A DNA stretch of 64,000 bases from Mytilus trossulus (Eukaryota > Mollusca > Bivalvia > Mytilida > Mytilidae): positions 89,026,059 to 89,090,058 of the forward strand of contig NC_086374.1 of assembly GCF_036588685.1 (NCBI RefSeq). The letters run 5' to 3'. Under the pieces are notes generated by a model. It was not told the DNA's origin. It was given only the letters and a program-made list of their open reading frames with translations, and searched no databases. Positions 39,011-51,023 of this stretch are shown here, one piece after another. Positions within the stretch are counted from its first letter, which is position 1, and every line of letters begins with the position of its first letter. The translations under genes were made by a program, and so were the position numbers.

Positions 39011-39697
39011 CAGATTCCTTAGATAGGAAAGCCTTAGAATTGAATTTGGATTCTGTCAGGGCCTTTGATAGCTTACTTGATTGTATTGTATGTTTGTTGT
39101 TGAAAGTAGTACATTAACCTAATGTTGCTTACGTCCATGGGCTTTTATCCCTAGTTGATAGTTGTTTCAACAGCAATAATATTATAACAACTTTCTTAAT
39201 TTTTCAAATATAGTCAAATCATTCAATTGTGAAAGTTTGCCACTGGTTAATCAACATAAAAAAAAATCACTTTTCATCACTACTTTAAAAAAAAAAAGAT
39301 TGTCATTAAATGTTGTAATTGGATATATTTTAGATTTAATAATTTTGTTGGTACCAAATCTTCAATTTCATGGATTTGCCAAATTCTGAATACAAGCCTA
39401 CAGAAATTTTGTATTTATTTAAACATAAAGATTAGTGGTTCACCTTTAGAAACAAGTGTATTGCACATAAAATAGTGTATCCACAGTTATTCTAAAATGA
39501 CAATGATGAGAATGACTTAAAAGATACTTGCATAAATTAGACATTCTTTTGATAGTGTAGACTAACATTATATGAGTCTTAGTAGGTATTTTGTAGGAAT
39601 TTTTGTTTCTATTCTACCAAAATCTGATTATATGTATATTTTTTCATCTATAAATTTCTAGATATAAATGATGGAGTTAACCTCGAGCACTTGAACA
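39011..39697. other. Downstream of PPCS
   Basis: AT-rich, with no gene. On the minus strand AATAAA at about 39414-39419 could serve PPCS, roughly 280 bases after its stop. Confidence 0.35.
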
Positions 39698-42600
39698 TCA
39701 TACTTTCTCTATAGAACAAAACTGACAATGGCGTTCAACGAGACAATCAATAATGAGTTCTTCAATTTCTTTCCCATTTTTAATGTCTGCATCTGATAGT
39801 GATACACAATCCTGTGTTTCCCTGGTAACAACAAAAATCTCTTTCTTTCTTGTTTCTAATAAATTTGCAATGACTATCTGGAAGTAAAAATTAAAAAAAT
39901 AAACATCCATTATAAATTAAAATAACAACATGACCTAAATGTTAAGTTTTTAACAGATAATAAGTATTTAATGTTATCTTTTTTTAAATTTATGGCATTT
40001 AAGAGCTACTCAGGCTGAATACTACCTATGGATTGAGAAAAAGTTTAAAAAATGCTTTTTTCCATCAGTATTACAAAATTTTGACATTTCTAAAGTACAA
40101 ATAAGGACAATCATGCTTTTTCACCAAAAAAAAGGTATTTATCTATTTGTTTTTTACCTGGTGTTGATATTTGTCTATGGCTTGTAATGCTTTGGATATC
40201 AATAAATCTTTGTCTGTTTCAAGCTGAAAACAAATACAAAAATAGGCTTTTAAAATCTCACTTTTCTGAATACACCGCAGAGCAGTAATGAAAGGAACAT
40301 CAAAGGAACTTCAAAACAATTTTTTATAAATGTTACATACCGGTAGATAGTCTAACATCAAAATATGGTATTATTGAAGTCTGGAGCTGGCATGTCAGTT
40401 AACTGATAGTAGTCTGATGTTATTTATGTATTATTATTATTTTGTTTATTTTCTTGGGTAACATCTTCTAACATCAGACTAGGACTTCTCTTGAACTGAA
40501 TTTTAATGTGCGTATTGTTATCAATATGTGTTTACTTTTCTGCATTGGCTAGAGGTTTAGGGGGAGGGTTGATATCTCACAAACATGTTTAACCTCGCTG
40601 CATTTTTGAGCCTGTCCCAAGTCAGGAGCCTCTGGCCTTTGTTAGTCTTGTATTATTTAAACTTTTAGTTTCTTGTGTACAACTTGGAGGTTAGTATGGC
40701 GTTCATTATCACTGAACTAGTGTATATATTTGTTTAGGGGCCAGCTGAAGGACGCCTCTGGGTGTGGGAATTTCTCGCTACCGGTACATTGAAGACCTGT
40801 TGGTGACTTTTTAATGTTGTCTGTTCTATGGTTTGGTTGTTGTCTCTTTGACACATTTCCCATTTCCATTCTCAATTTTATTTTAACATTAAAATATGGT
40901 ATTCAACAAAAGCAAATCTTTACATACATGAACTACACATATCAAGTTCTAGTCTTGACAAACTATGACTCAAAAATGACAACCAAAGATCTGACTTCAG
41001 GAATAGACCTCTCAATGTAAACAAACATTTAAATTCAACCAAACATAACCAAAATAGAAACACTAACAAATCTATACCGACACAAACAGGTAGGGACAAA
41101 CCACCATGAACTAGTTTCAGCAACAGTGAGTAGGATGTAATTCCTAGATATAAGTCAGGATTTAAAACTGCAAGTAATTTCTGGTAACAGTGACAACTCT
41201 GATTTATACATGCATATGGTAAATTTACCTTAAAGCTAACAACAAAAGCATCTGGTACCCATTCTTTGACTAATGGTTCCAACATTTTAGGAACCAGTTG
41301 TAGTGATAACTTCAATGGACCACCTGATGACTGAATTTTATGTTCTGGCTGAAACAACAACAATTATTAAGAACTGTGTCAGTTTTATGTAAATCTAATG
41401 CTGCCATTAAACTGTGAATAAAGTTTTAATACTTTTGTGAACATGATTTGACATTAAAGAGTTATAAATACTTGTAATACATAATCAGCACATGATCAGA
41501 GACCTTCAAGTACATGTATACACTACAGTTTAGAATTATTATCTCAACTTTCATTATGTGCATCAGATCATGCTCAAACTCAAAATTCTTTAATTACAAA
41601 CATTGACAAAGATGATTTCTAATTTATTGATATTTCAATTTAAGTATAATTTTCTAGATTGTGTATAAATTACCATTAAATCTTTTGGGATGTAGAAGTC
41701 TGACACAGCAGCTGCTAAATACAGTACAGCCTGGTTTCCTGCTGCTTGAAGAGCAAAGGAACATGCTTTTAATAACTGTAGATAGTCACTTAATGTCTGA
41801 AACTCTACGGTCAGTAATAAATTATCATTCTTTATTTCCTGATAAGTCTGTAAAACTTGTAGAATTTTTGGTTCATATTCTGGTTTGACTGTAAGTATAG
41901 AAAAAACAAGCATATGTAAATGTACCAGTATGATAATGAAATAAGTCATAACGGTAATTCAATTTTTGTCAAATCTTTAAAACTGTTCATCGATTGTGAT
42001 GGATAACTTCTATGGTTATCTTGAGTACCTTCAATCTATTTCAGCTTTCATTACTTGTACACTTCCTTTACAATAAATATCAAAATACATGTATTCTATA
42101 ACAACTTCCCCATTAAAACAAATGACCTTCAAAGCTCTTACCTTTTACATCTTTGTTGTCTGTTATTGTTAGCAAGTCTAAAATATTTGTTTTTGGCACA
42201 TGTCTTAAAAATGGACGTAACCCTCTGTTTCTTGTTAGGAATATCACAGCATAACCTCTCTTTAGAAAATACCTGCAATTATAATTCAGTTTATTTCACA
42301 GTTTATGCAAAACTGGTTTAGCCTGCACTTCTTAGCAAGAAATTGACATCTTTTATTAATAATTAATTCTATGTTGTGTTTCAGAATTTTATCTATATTG
42401 AGACTGGTATATATTTTTTAGACAAGGAATATAGTGAATTTGCTATAGCCCGAGTCCTATTAAAGTACAAAAATGTATGAACTTTAAAATGAAATTACAG
42501 AGGTTTAGCGCTATAAAACCAGGTTCAATCTAACATTTTCTACATTTGAAAATGTCTGTAACAATTTAGGAATATGACAGTTGTTGTCTATTCGTTTGAT

Positions 42601-45600
42601 GTGTTTTATTATTTGATTTTGCCATTTGATAAGGGACTTTCCATTTTAAATTTTCCTCAGAGTTCAGTATTTTTCGCTATAGTCTCAGTCGACTATTAAA
42701 GTATGAACTTCAAAATGAAATTAGGTATGTATTTTACATATATTAGGAATGAATAAAGTACTACTCTGTAGATAAGGCACCTCTGGTTCCCACACTGAAG
42801 TTGTCAAGGAAACGCACAGTTTTACTCTCTAGTGGTACAGTTGTTCCACCACTCTGAAATAAAATCATCATTAGTTATAAATAGAGCAGACGATACTTTT
42901 ACATACAGGTAACAGCCAATCATCAACATGATCAGATTAGTGAAGTGCTAGTGGTTTGTGTGGTAATCATGGGTCTGGAAACAGTCATATTTGCCAGACA
43001 AGCATGACAAGACTTGAACTGAACCCTGTTTGAATGTAATGCCAGATTTGATTTACATGTAGGCCAAGAATAACTACATTTATTTAATTAAGAACTGGGT
43101 TTTTCAATTGTCATTTTGCACTTTATTTTTTTTTTAAATGTTTGCTCTAATAAAACTGCCATTCAGGGATTATTATGTAAGAGGGTAGTTTTAGATGCCC
43201 TTTACTGTCAGATGTCAAATGTTCATATTCAGTTGCTGTTACTGAGATGGAATTGGGTAAAATTTTAATTTGATTCATCAAAATATCCTCATTATGGTTT
43301 GTCAAAGGTCTCAAATACTTATCATTATCATGATTATTGTTATATTTGGACATTTTTTTACGTGATTCGTCAAATTCAGTTAATTTTTTTTTATCATCTA
43401 AAAAGAAAGTGTACATAAGGCTGTTAGTTTCATTGTCATTTTGGGGCTATTTATACATTTGTAGCTGACTATGTGGTATGGGCTTTGCTCATTGTTGAAG
43501 GCAGTTTGGTGACCTTTACTCTTTATTTATTAATTTCTCTATCACTTTGGTCTCTTGTGGAGAGTTGTCTCATTGGTAATCATACCATATCTTTTTTTTA
43601 TATTTTTTAATGCCAAGCACCAAAAATTACCATTAATGGCATTTGCCAGATTTTTTAATGTTATTTGTTTTGAAGGTACCCTCAATACGAACCACATGCA
43701 CGATATTCTAGGGGGCTATCATATACATTTTGTTAATATCAGTATTTGACGATACTGTCCCCTATTTTTGGTACTATTTTTTTCATTCTTCCATACTGTT
43801 AATTCAGAAATTATTGTGTGCATCACACAGACGTTTTTTGCATAAGTTATTGCGATCTTTGAAGAAAGGACAAGATTGTTAGATAACTTATAGTATCTGT
43901 CTTTTTTAGTTCTTTTAGACAATTTAAGGATGTACTTACATGTACATGTAGGTGAAATTAAATGAATCAAGAAAGTAAAATTGATACTACATGTTCTAGT
44001 ATGAGCTGGAAGAGTATTATAGGATCAGAATAAGCTTATATTTTTGATAGCTCATGGAACTTTTACCTTATATTTGCATTGGTATTATTTGGGTCTCAAA
44101 TCAAAAGAAGGAAAATCAAGAATCTCCTTAAATTTTGGCAAATGACCTGTTATGAGCTTTTTTAAAGTCTTAAAAGGGCACTAGCTGTCAAATTCATGTT
44201 CACCGATTCTAATTAAATTTTCATATTTGATTTATAACAATCAAATGAATGTAATACGTTTATCCAAACTATCAAAAGTCTAAATAAAACAATAAACAAG
44301 GCACATGCATGAAAATACAATTATAAGCTTCGTTTCGTGTGTATTTGAGTCTAGACGCCATCTGATTATTTATCTAGTTGACCTCTATAATAGTCATCCA
44401 ATGACCATATAACAGATGTAAACATAAATATAGATATAAATAGTTAAGTAAACATGTGCATGTGCTGTTGAATTATTCTAGGTCTATTTAATTTCATATA
44501 TTGACCATAATTTGCTATTGGGCTCCATTTCCTATAACTATAGAAAAGTGATAAAATGTGAATTACTGTAAGAAAAGTTGTAACTACATCAAAGATGCCA
44601 TTATTTTATCAACATACAAGTGTATGCTACTCTTCCCTAGAAAAAAAAATGAAATATACGAATTTCAAAGATTCTACAACCGTATTTTTGTGTCGTTTCT
44701 CACGTTACTTTTTGCTTCCGAAGAGCATAACGCTGACTGATTTATAAATAATCGTCACCGGCAAATTCGTAACTTTTGCTTTCAAATAACAAAGAACATC
44801 GACCAATAAGAATAGTGAGAAGAAAATGCCGAGAACTATAAGTATTTATGTAGCAGATGTAAGAACAGTGGCGTGATTTTTGTGTCCGATTCCGTAATGC
44901 AATTTTTTAGATGATGTAATCTGCTTTGTTGTAATAGAATTCTTAAAAACAATATGCAAATATGAACACTCGCGAGATGTTCAAACAGGTAAATCCGAGA
45001 TGATTTACATTCTTGTTTTGATCTTCGTAATAATTAAGTAAGAAAATTATGTTATCGTTATGCGTTACATTTCACACGAAACAGAAGTCCAGTTATTTAT
45101 TAAAATTGTTTTTTTCCTTAAGTTCTAATCATTTCCGGTCATACGTGATAACGCCATTACGGCCGGATGTACGAAATACTAGGTCTAAACATTGTTTTTG
45201 TTTCCAACGGGATGTTAGCAAACATAATCTGTAGACTTGTTTCGTCTTGTTTAAAAGAGGAAAATTCAATTGTCAAAGAGATTGCACCGGTGGTCTGTTA
45301 TTTTTCCTATGTGCATAATGTTACATACGATCCTGTGTGAAAATAAATGCCCAATGACTTGACAAAATCGATTTCATATTTGACAGACGTTAGAGCACAC
45401 TTCGTTTCCCGATAATGACGTGAAGAGTCCTTGGAAAAATCAATCGAAAGTATGTCTCTTATCATTGTACCAATGCTCGTTGGATTGATTTAAGTTCAGC
45501 AGTAAATATTACTGGATATTTTAGGTGAATAAATATAATTTAATAAAAAATACATGTTAATATACCGTTACACTTGGAATGTACAAAGTTGGACTCTTTG

Positions 45601-48600
45601 ACACATTTTTTAATTAATATTTTTTATTCATGTTCTGCAAACACTTATCAGAAACGCAATAAACTTGTCAAAGGAGAAGTAAACTTTTACCATGCATGAC
45701 TTGAAAGGAAGTACTTTATTGATTTTAGTCCACTAAAGTAGGTTAAAATGTGGAAACCATGTAGATGGTGTACAGGTCACAAGTATCACATTGTGCATAT
45801 TTTAAAGATTTTAATTCCAAGTTAAAAGTTTTTTTCTTTACTGGATTTAAAGAATGTTACATTGCCAATGATTTGGAATAAATTGTATATAACTGGAATA
45901 TCAAAACCAAATATAAATACATTTTTTTGGCTTAAACATCAAGATACAACGATTATGGTATCCTGTATCAATGAAGAAAACATGGAAAATTCTGAATAAA
46001 TTGTACTAATTGTTTTCAAAACAAGCACATATTTAGGAGTTTTATAATACTGTTACATTTAAGATGGATTTTAAGAAAAAGTATACTGTTCAGATTATTT
46101 TAAGCAGATTTTGCAAGAAAATAAAACTAAAAAAATGCTTTCGTTTTCATATGGTTTCCTGTCAGGTTTAAAAAAAACTTAAATATAACATTGAAAATAG
46201 ATTTTAAATATTAACATGAAGCAAGTAACACGTCTAGTAATGGTGTTTATTTATGCCTTTTGAATTATATTGTGCAAAATAAAGAAAATAAAGATTGGTT
46301 TCCTCTTTGGTTTCATGTCACGTAAACGGTGAATCAAAATGTATTATTTTTTTCTCGAAAAACTCAATTGTTCCATTCATACTATTCTAACACCAACACA
46401 ACCCACAAAATAAAAGTTAAAATTTTAGAACTTATAAAAAAGGATACAAAAAGAAACCAAAGGCCGAATACCAAATTATGGTCCATATATATTACAGATA
46501 AAAAAATAAATGTTTATCATATGATCATCGTTTGAACCTGTATTAGAATTTTTATTTGTGAATGGAATCAGTCAATCAATAGCTGCGGAACCATATCTCT
46601 AAGGTCCTTATGTTATTTTTTGACTATTTGCTGACCATATGTCCACAAATAGTCAAAAAATAATATAAGGACCTAAGAGCTATGGTTCCGCAGCTAGTCA
46701 ATCAAAAACATTTGTTTCACTTTCAATGTTGACATTCTCTTCCTTTAAAAAACTTTACACATACATGTATATATATATACAATTCATGTGTTATCCATCT
46801 CAAGCTATTGGGCTAAATTAAAGTCACATGCAGGGATGGGGTAATTGAAAATGTAATGGTAATTAAGTGTAATGCATTACAATTTTCCATGTAATTGGAG
46901 CATTTTTTAAATTACATGTAATGGTAATTTAATTAATTACATTGAAAAAAGCATGTAATGCTCAATTACTTTTGAATTACATTTCAATTACATGTACTTT
47001 TATTGTGTTAAAGATAAGGATTTGTGTTTAATAGTATAAATGGTTAAATTATATTTATTTTTAAAATATTGATATCGCATACTTCTTTAATATATGAAAT
47101 CTGTAATTTATTCTGAACTTTTTATATTATTTATTTGACCTACAGAATCTTTTTTCTGAATAGTCTTATAATTAATATAAAAAAAAATGTGAGAATATTT
47201 ATATATAATTATTATGTGTTGTTCAGTTATTTAGAAAGATCTTTGTTAACTAAATAGATTGACCTTGTTAAACAAAACCAAAAAAAATGTGTCAAAGTGA
47301 TTTTTTTTTCTTATACAGGTAATTAGAATTTAAAATCACTGCACACAATCATTTTGTCAAATTAGTAAACACAAAAGGATTATAGAAATAAAAATTAATA
47401 GCTGTAAAAACAAACAGCAATTTATCAGATTAAAATGTCAAGGGACAATGCCACTTTTACGTGTATTTTATCTAATTAGTGAAATAAAATTGAGAATGGA
47501 AATGGGGAATTGGTCAAAGAGACAACAACCCGACCAAATAAAAAAACAACAGCAGAAGGTCATGTGTTGCTAATATTTAGACATAATGTACATTATTTGT
47601 ACTAAAAATTATTTTCAATATTTTGACAAGCACATTATCATGACTATTTAATATTTTAAAAGTAAAAAAAAACAACTTTTAATTTATTTTTAATTTCTTT
47701 ATTTATATTATGTTTTATTTAATTGATTTCATTTCTGAGATGTCAAAATACCCATTAATGTATTGGCAAGTAATTATGAACAAATTCCCTCTCCTATCAA
47801 CACATCTTCTAATCATGGAACTTCCATGTTCTGATCAAGCAATATCTGCCACATAAGCTCCTGTCGAAAAAAACTTTAGAATTGCTATCAAAGTGTTCAG
47901 ACCAGAGATATGCAGACTAAATGACAAAACATTAAAATTACTAATGATTATTAAATCCAACGCTTAAACTATGCTTATCGGTATGTCATGCATATTTTAC
48001 ACATGGATTTTATATACATGTATAATATTGTTAAAAAAATATTATGATAAAATGTAATGTGTAATTTAATTAATTACTTTAGTAAAGTCATTGATGAAAG
48101 TAATTGTAATTTAATTAATTACATTTCAAAAACTGTGTAATGTGTAATTAGTGTAATTGATCATTTTTGCAATGCAATGTGTCATTTAATTAATTACATT
48201 CCAATGTAATTGACCCCAAGTCTGGTCACATGAATACGGGTTCAATGAGGTCCATTATTCACTTGCAAGTGAAAAATTTGTAATCAATGTTTTTTTGCTT
48301 AGATTTTGACAAAATTGAACCTTATTGGCTACTAAAATGAACTTATTTAACTTTTTGTACATTATGTATTTCATTACTAATTGAGCAAAATAAAAATATG
48401 TTAGGGTTTTCATACATCTTGTAGCTACAGCCCCTATAAATTAAAAGATAAATAGGTGTTATGGGGCAACATATTTTACCTTCTATCGTATGGGAAAACA
48501 CCAAGGAGTCCTAATATTATCTGACACAAATTCAAAAACCTCACCTTGGCACATCCTAAGTTAAAACTTTAGAGCCACAAACAAAAGACCCATCCCTTTA

Positions 48601-49499
48601 TCATTCCAAAGACGGATTATGAGTATGATGTCTTTATCATTGCATGCAACATGGTATAAGCCTTATAATTAGATAACGAAATACAAGTTTAAGGTTCATG
48701 TGGACCCTATGGCTAAAATGGCCGTAATTCACCTCAAAATTTACTATGAGTACAGGCAAACCTGTGCATCTGGAAAAGTTTTAAGGCATAGCATGCCCTA
48801 GATAAATAGAATTCAAAGGCATTATATGACTTAGAAAATTCATAACTTAAACTTGGATTTTGCCGTACACTTTTTTTCGTCCCTGCAGAAGATGATAAAA
48901 TTAACAAACAGTTGAGTTTACCTTGATATGGTCCACTCAGGTACACAGTTTAAATAACCAATTATTGTCAGGTATCTACAAATGTATTGTCCATTTATTG
49001 TCCATGTCAATTAATACAGCTCACTTCAATTATTACCTGTGGGGAAGTTCTCAAACCTGTTTCCCAACATAGCTTATTTTGGCACCTTCTGGAGGAATGA
49101 AAAAAAGAACACGGCATAATCCTGGTAAGTTTTTATTTTTCTAAACGTAAAACATATTTGAAATTTATTTATCTAGGGCATGCTATGCCTTTAAAATTTT
49201 ACAGATGCGCAGGTTTGCCTGTACTCAGAGTAAATTTTGAGGTGAAAATACGACCATTTTAGCCATAGGATCCACATGAACCTAAAAGTTCTTCTATTTC
49301 AACATATTTGTATAAATTATAAACTTTGACCTTTGACTTTGAGTCATTTTTAGGTAACACAAAAACATACTGTGACAAGAACAATGTGGCGTTTTGAACG
49401 CAGTTGGAAATTCACAAAGTCGACTATGTCTTTCGATTTCTCGTCAAACTTATCTGGCTTTTCGGTCTGATCAAGAAAATCTTTCCATGTTGTTGCCAT
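39698..49499 (-). CDS. PPCS: Phosphopantothenate-cysteine ligase
   Basis: Joins 4'-phosphopantothenate to cysteine, the second step of cytosolic coenzyme A synthesis; the animal enzyme is a homodimer that uses ATP. Seven exons in transcript order: 49499-49371, 42853-42765, 42272-42142, 41888-41674, 41348-41229, 40223-40158, 39877-39698. All are GT-AG, phases join, and the product is 309 residues, matching the animal length of about 310. Family motifs are present: [11 protein letters not shown] at the exon 1/2 join, VRFLDNFS and GTRGA in exon 2, [11 protein letters not shown] at 174-184 and [10 protein letters not shown] just after, then FVVSFK and [15 protein letters not shown]. No organelle signal is seen. 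The start is the only in-frame ATG in exon 1 and reads [11 protein letters not shown]. Intron 1 is 6.5 kb and full of transposons. The gene is divergent from HIBCH. Confidence 0.97.
40385..40890 (+). repeat. Dispersed repeat A in PPCS intron 5
   Basis: Long copy with CATCTTCTAACATCAGACTA, CCTGTCCCAAGTCAGGAGCC, GGGGCCAGCTGAAGGACGCC and CATTTCCATTCTCAATTTTA in order. Confidence 0.75.
42560..42680 (+). repeat. Dispersed repeat scrap in PPCS intron 2
   Basis: GAATATGACAGTTGTTGTCT, TTCGTTTGATGTGTTTTA and GGGACTTTCCATTTT also occur at 29315-29420 and near 28770-28830. Confidence 0.55.
43530..43600 (+). repeat. Dispersed repeat G tail
   Basis: TTGGTCTCTTGTGGAGAGTT, GTCTCATTGGTAATCATACC. The inverse words are at 57975-58095. 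Weaker forms occur at 18540-18590, 19795-19845 and 26640-26700. Confidence 0.6.
43923..44180. mobile_element. TTAA-ended MITE, left part
   Basis: Begins TTAAGGATGTACTTACATGT and shares TTTACCTTATATTTGCATTG and AAATTTTGGCAAATGACCT with the complete copy at 61619-62025. The right end is missing. Confidence 0.65.
46580..46696. mobile_element. 117 bp foldback transposon with 9 bp duplication
   Basis: Ends are TAGCTGCGGAACCATA and the inverse TATGGTTCCGCAGCTA. The arms pair over about 50 bp with roughly three mismatches around a loop near 46635. GTCAATCAA flanks both sides (46571-46579 and 46697-46705). A 9 bp duplication with long inverted arms fits Mutator-like or Merlin-type non-autonomous elements. 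It lies in PPCS intron 1. Confidence 0.82.
47482..47562 (-). repeat. Repeat A tail inside the hAT element
   Basis: GAAATAAAATTGAGAATGGA, then GAGACAACAACCCGACC. Only the tail of the family is present, as at 52140-52200. Confidence 0.7.
47752..47967 (+). pseudogene. hAT transposase C-terminal dimerisation domain, relic
   Basis: A 72-codon frame reads like the hAT C-terminal domain: [20 protein letters not shown], then APVEKNFR in place of the family's APVER-FS, then [20 protein letters not shown]. One in-frame TAA at 47854 and no upstream catalytic domain make it dead. It is read on the strand opposite to PPCS. Confidence 0.85.
48430..48560. mobile_element. TTAA-ended MITE, right part
   Basis: GGTGTTATGGGGCAACATAT, GGGAAAACACCAAGGAGTCC and CCTCACCTTGGCACATCCTAA match the right half of the copy at 61619-62025. 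Confidence 0.65.
48691..49283. mobile_element. 0.6 kb element with about 119 bp inverted arms
   Basis: The left arm (48691-48809) begins AAGGTTCATGTGGACC and includes GGCATAGCATGCCCTAGATA. The right arm (49165-49283) is its inverse at about 90 percent by eye. About 355 bp lie between them. Flanking bases are TTTAA and TAAAA, so a TTAA-type target is possible but not clean. It ends 87 bp from the PPCS exon 1 donor. Confidence 0.78.
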
Positions 49500-49679
49500 T
49501 GTCAGGGTATTATGAGTAAGGGGAAAGAAACCAACGCATTGTCAATATTGCAGTCTTAATCAAAACAAACTTGACCCTTGACCAATATTTCCGATTGTTT
49601 TAAACGCCTGATTGATTAGGAATAGGAGCAGGTACTAATTTCTCCTCTTTTAAGAAAAGTTATCTATTTTCTTATCAAG
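49500..49679. promoter_or_regulatory. Shared PPCS/HIBCH promoter region
   Basis: Lies between the PPCS start codon (49499, minus) and a strong donor CAAG|GTAAGC at 49680 (plus) that I take as the end of the untranslated first exon of HIBCH. It contains TGACCCTTGACCA (49572-49584), which on the minus strand is two half-sites with one base between (DR1 type), overlapping a CCAAT box (49582-49586). No TATA box is evident. No frame in this exon adds an in-frame ATG to HIBCH. Promoter activity is inferred from position. Confidence 0.6.
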
Positions 49680-49882
49680 GTAAGCAAAGTCACATCTTAT
49701 AACAGTACAGAATCATTAAAGACACTGTGTAAACTTATTTGCATGAATGGAAAATAGTTTGTAATATGACACAGATGTTGACTGTGAAAGAGGACGAAAA
49801 CTATATTGACAATATAATAAAAAATAAATATCAATAGATACCTACTTTTTGCAACATTACTAATTTTTTTAGTTATCAAAAC

Positions 49883-49914
49883 CAAGGATTTGTGTCTTAC
49901 TATACAAATCCTTG
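49883..49914. repeat. Perfect short hairpin in HIBCH intron 1
   Basis: CAAGGATTTGT and its exact inverse ACAAATCCTTG are separated by 10 bases. It is followed by no T-run on either strand. The role is unknown; probably the end of a small repeat. Confidence 0.6.
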
Positions 49915-50239
49915 TTAAAACTAGTTACTCAACTTCAATCACAACAGCATATATGTTATTTATACATTTTTTACAATTTTTAATCAATGCCAAAAATAAC
50001 TATCATTTTAACATCTTTGAAAATAATTTACCAATGAGGGTAGGAATGCCTTTATCGTCAGGCATCAAATGGTGGTTTCTGGCTTTCCATAGCATCTAAT
50101 TGGTTGAAATTTATCATGAATTCATGATATGTCTAAATATCCTTATCTTGATTCGTCAGCGGTCTCACTGACTGACCTAAGAGGGGGCCGCCCCAGTCAC
50201 GCTTCAGTGATTCCCTATATAAGCAACCAAATTTTTTCC

Positions 50240-50295
50240 CAAAAAGGGGGGGGGGGGAGCCTGGGCCCCCTGCCCCCCCCCCCCCCCCCCCCCCT
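50240..50295. repeat. Poly-G and poly-C tracts
   Basis: A run of about 13 G is followed 15 bases later by a C tract of about 20. Together with TAATCTGCCTCTGA downstream it resembles a degraded member of the GGCGGATC inverted-repeat family. The tract could form G-quadruplex or hairpin structures and is prone to length error. Confidence 0.6.
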
Positions 50296-51023
50296 TAATC
50301 TGCCTCTGAATTTTGTTTTATTGAATAACAATTCAGTAGGGTCTTGTATTGTAATTCTGCCTGTCAAACACACCCGCCAACTCCCGTTCACTTCCTTATT
50401 TGTCACTACCAGACTATTTCATTGATGCTGTTTTATAAATAGGAACTACTTATTAACACTGCATGCCAAAAAGAAAAACCTTTAAAATCTTTTTAGTGAT
50501 TATTCAATGTAAAATCATGAAAATGTTAAGAGCAATGTTCTGAATAGACATGGTGGGAAGATACACATGACCAATTTTATAAACTTGTTGTTGATCAAAA
50601 TAAACCCAACTGGTCAGATCCAGTTTAAATGCACACGTACATAATAAAAGAGAGAAATACATGTGTTCAAATGTCATTTGGAAAATTTATATATGTCAGC
50701 TACAAAATATGTTTGTGAAGCAAAACTAGGGTGGAATTGTTGTATTATAATACATTTTATGTGAGGCTCCACATGGGGAAGTTCTAGTTTTTGGATAATC
50801 AATAAGTTATTTCTGTAGAAGTATTGAATGAAATTTATAAGCAAAAGTGTCAAGTTCAAGTTCATGTATTAGATTTAATAATAATTTAAATATGAGTTCA
50901 TTAATCAAATAATCAGCTAAATAAATGTCTCATATTAAAAAAAAACAACAATGAAGAACTTTTATGATCTATGAACTTAATGTTTTAATTTGCCTTTCAG
51001 AAAAAGAAGGAAAAGATCTGGAA

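Larger units (their letters stand above)
46831..48224. mobile_element. hAT transposon, decayed, 1394 bp
   Basis: The ends are CAGGGATGGGGTAATTG and the inverse of CAGACTTGGGGTCAATTAC. The 8 bp GTCACATG is duplicated exactly on both sides (46823-46830, 48225-48232), the usual duplication length for hAT. Subterminal regions are dense in TAATTAAATTAATTACAT words. The interior keeps a transposase-tail relic (47752-47967) and a later repeat A fragment. Located in PPCS intron 1. Confidence 0.9.

Noticed and set aside
43147..43416. 89-codon hydrophilic minus-strand frame in PPCS intron 1 with an acceptor-like TTTTTAG
   Set aside because: Does not fit between PPCS exons 1 and 2, which already join in phase at VTSGG. 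No family recognised. It could be an orphan exon but cannot be supported.
49085..49130. Plus-strand ATGAAAAAAAGAACACGGC followed by a GTAAGT donor, considered as a first exon of HIBCH
   Set aside because: Sits inside the 0.6 kb inverted-repeat element and inside PPCS intron 1. The donor at 49680 is better placed.
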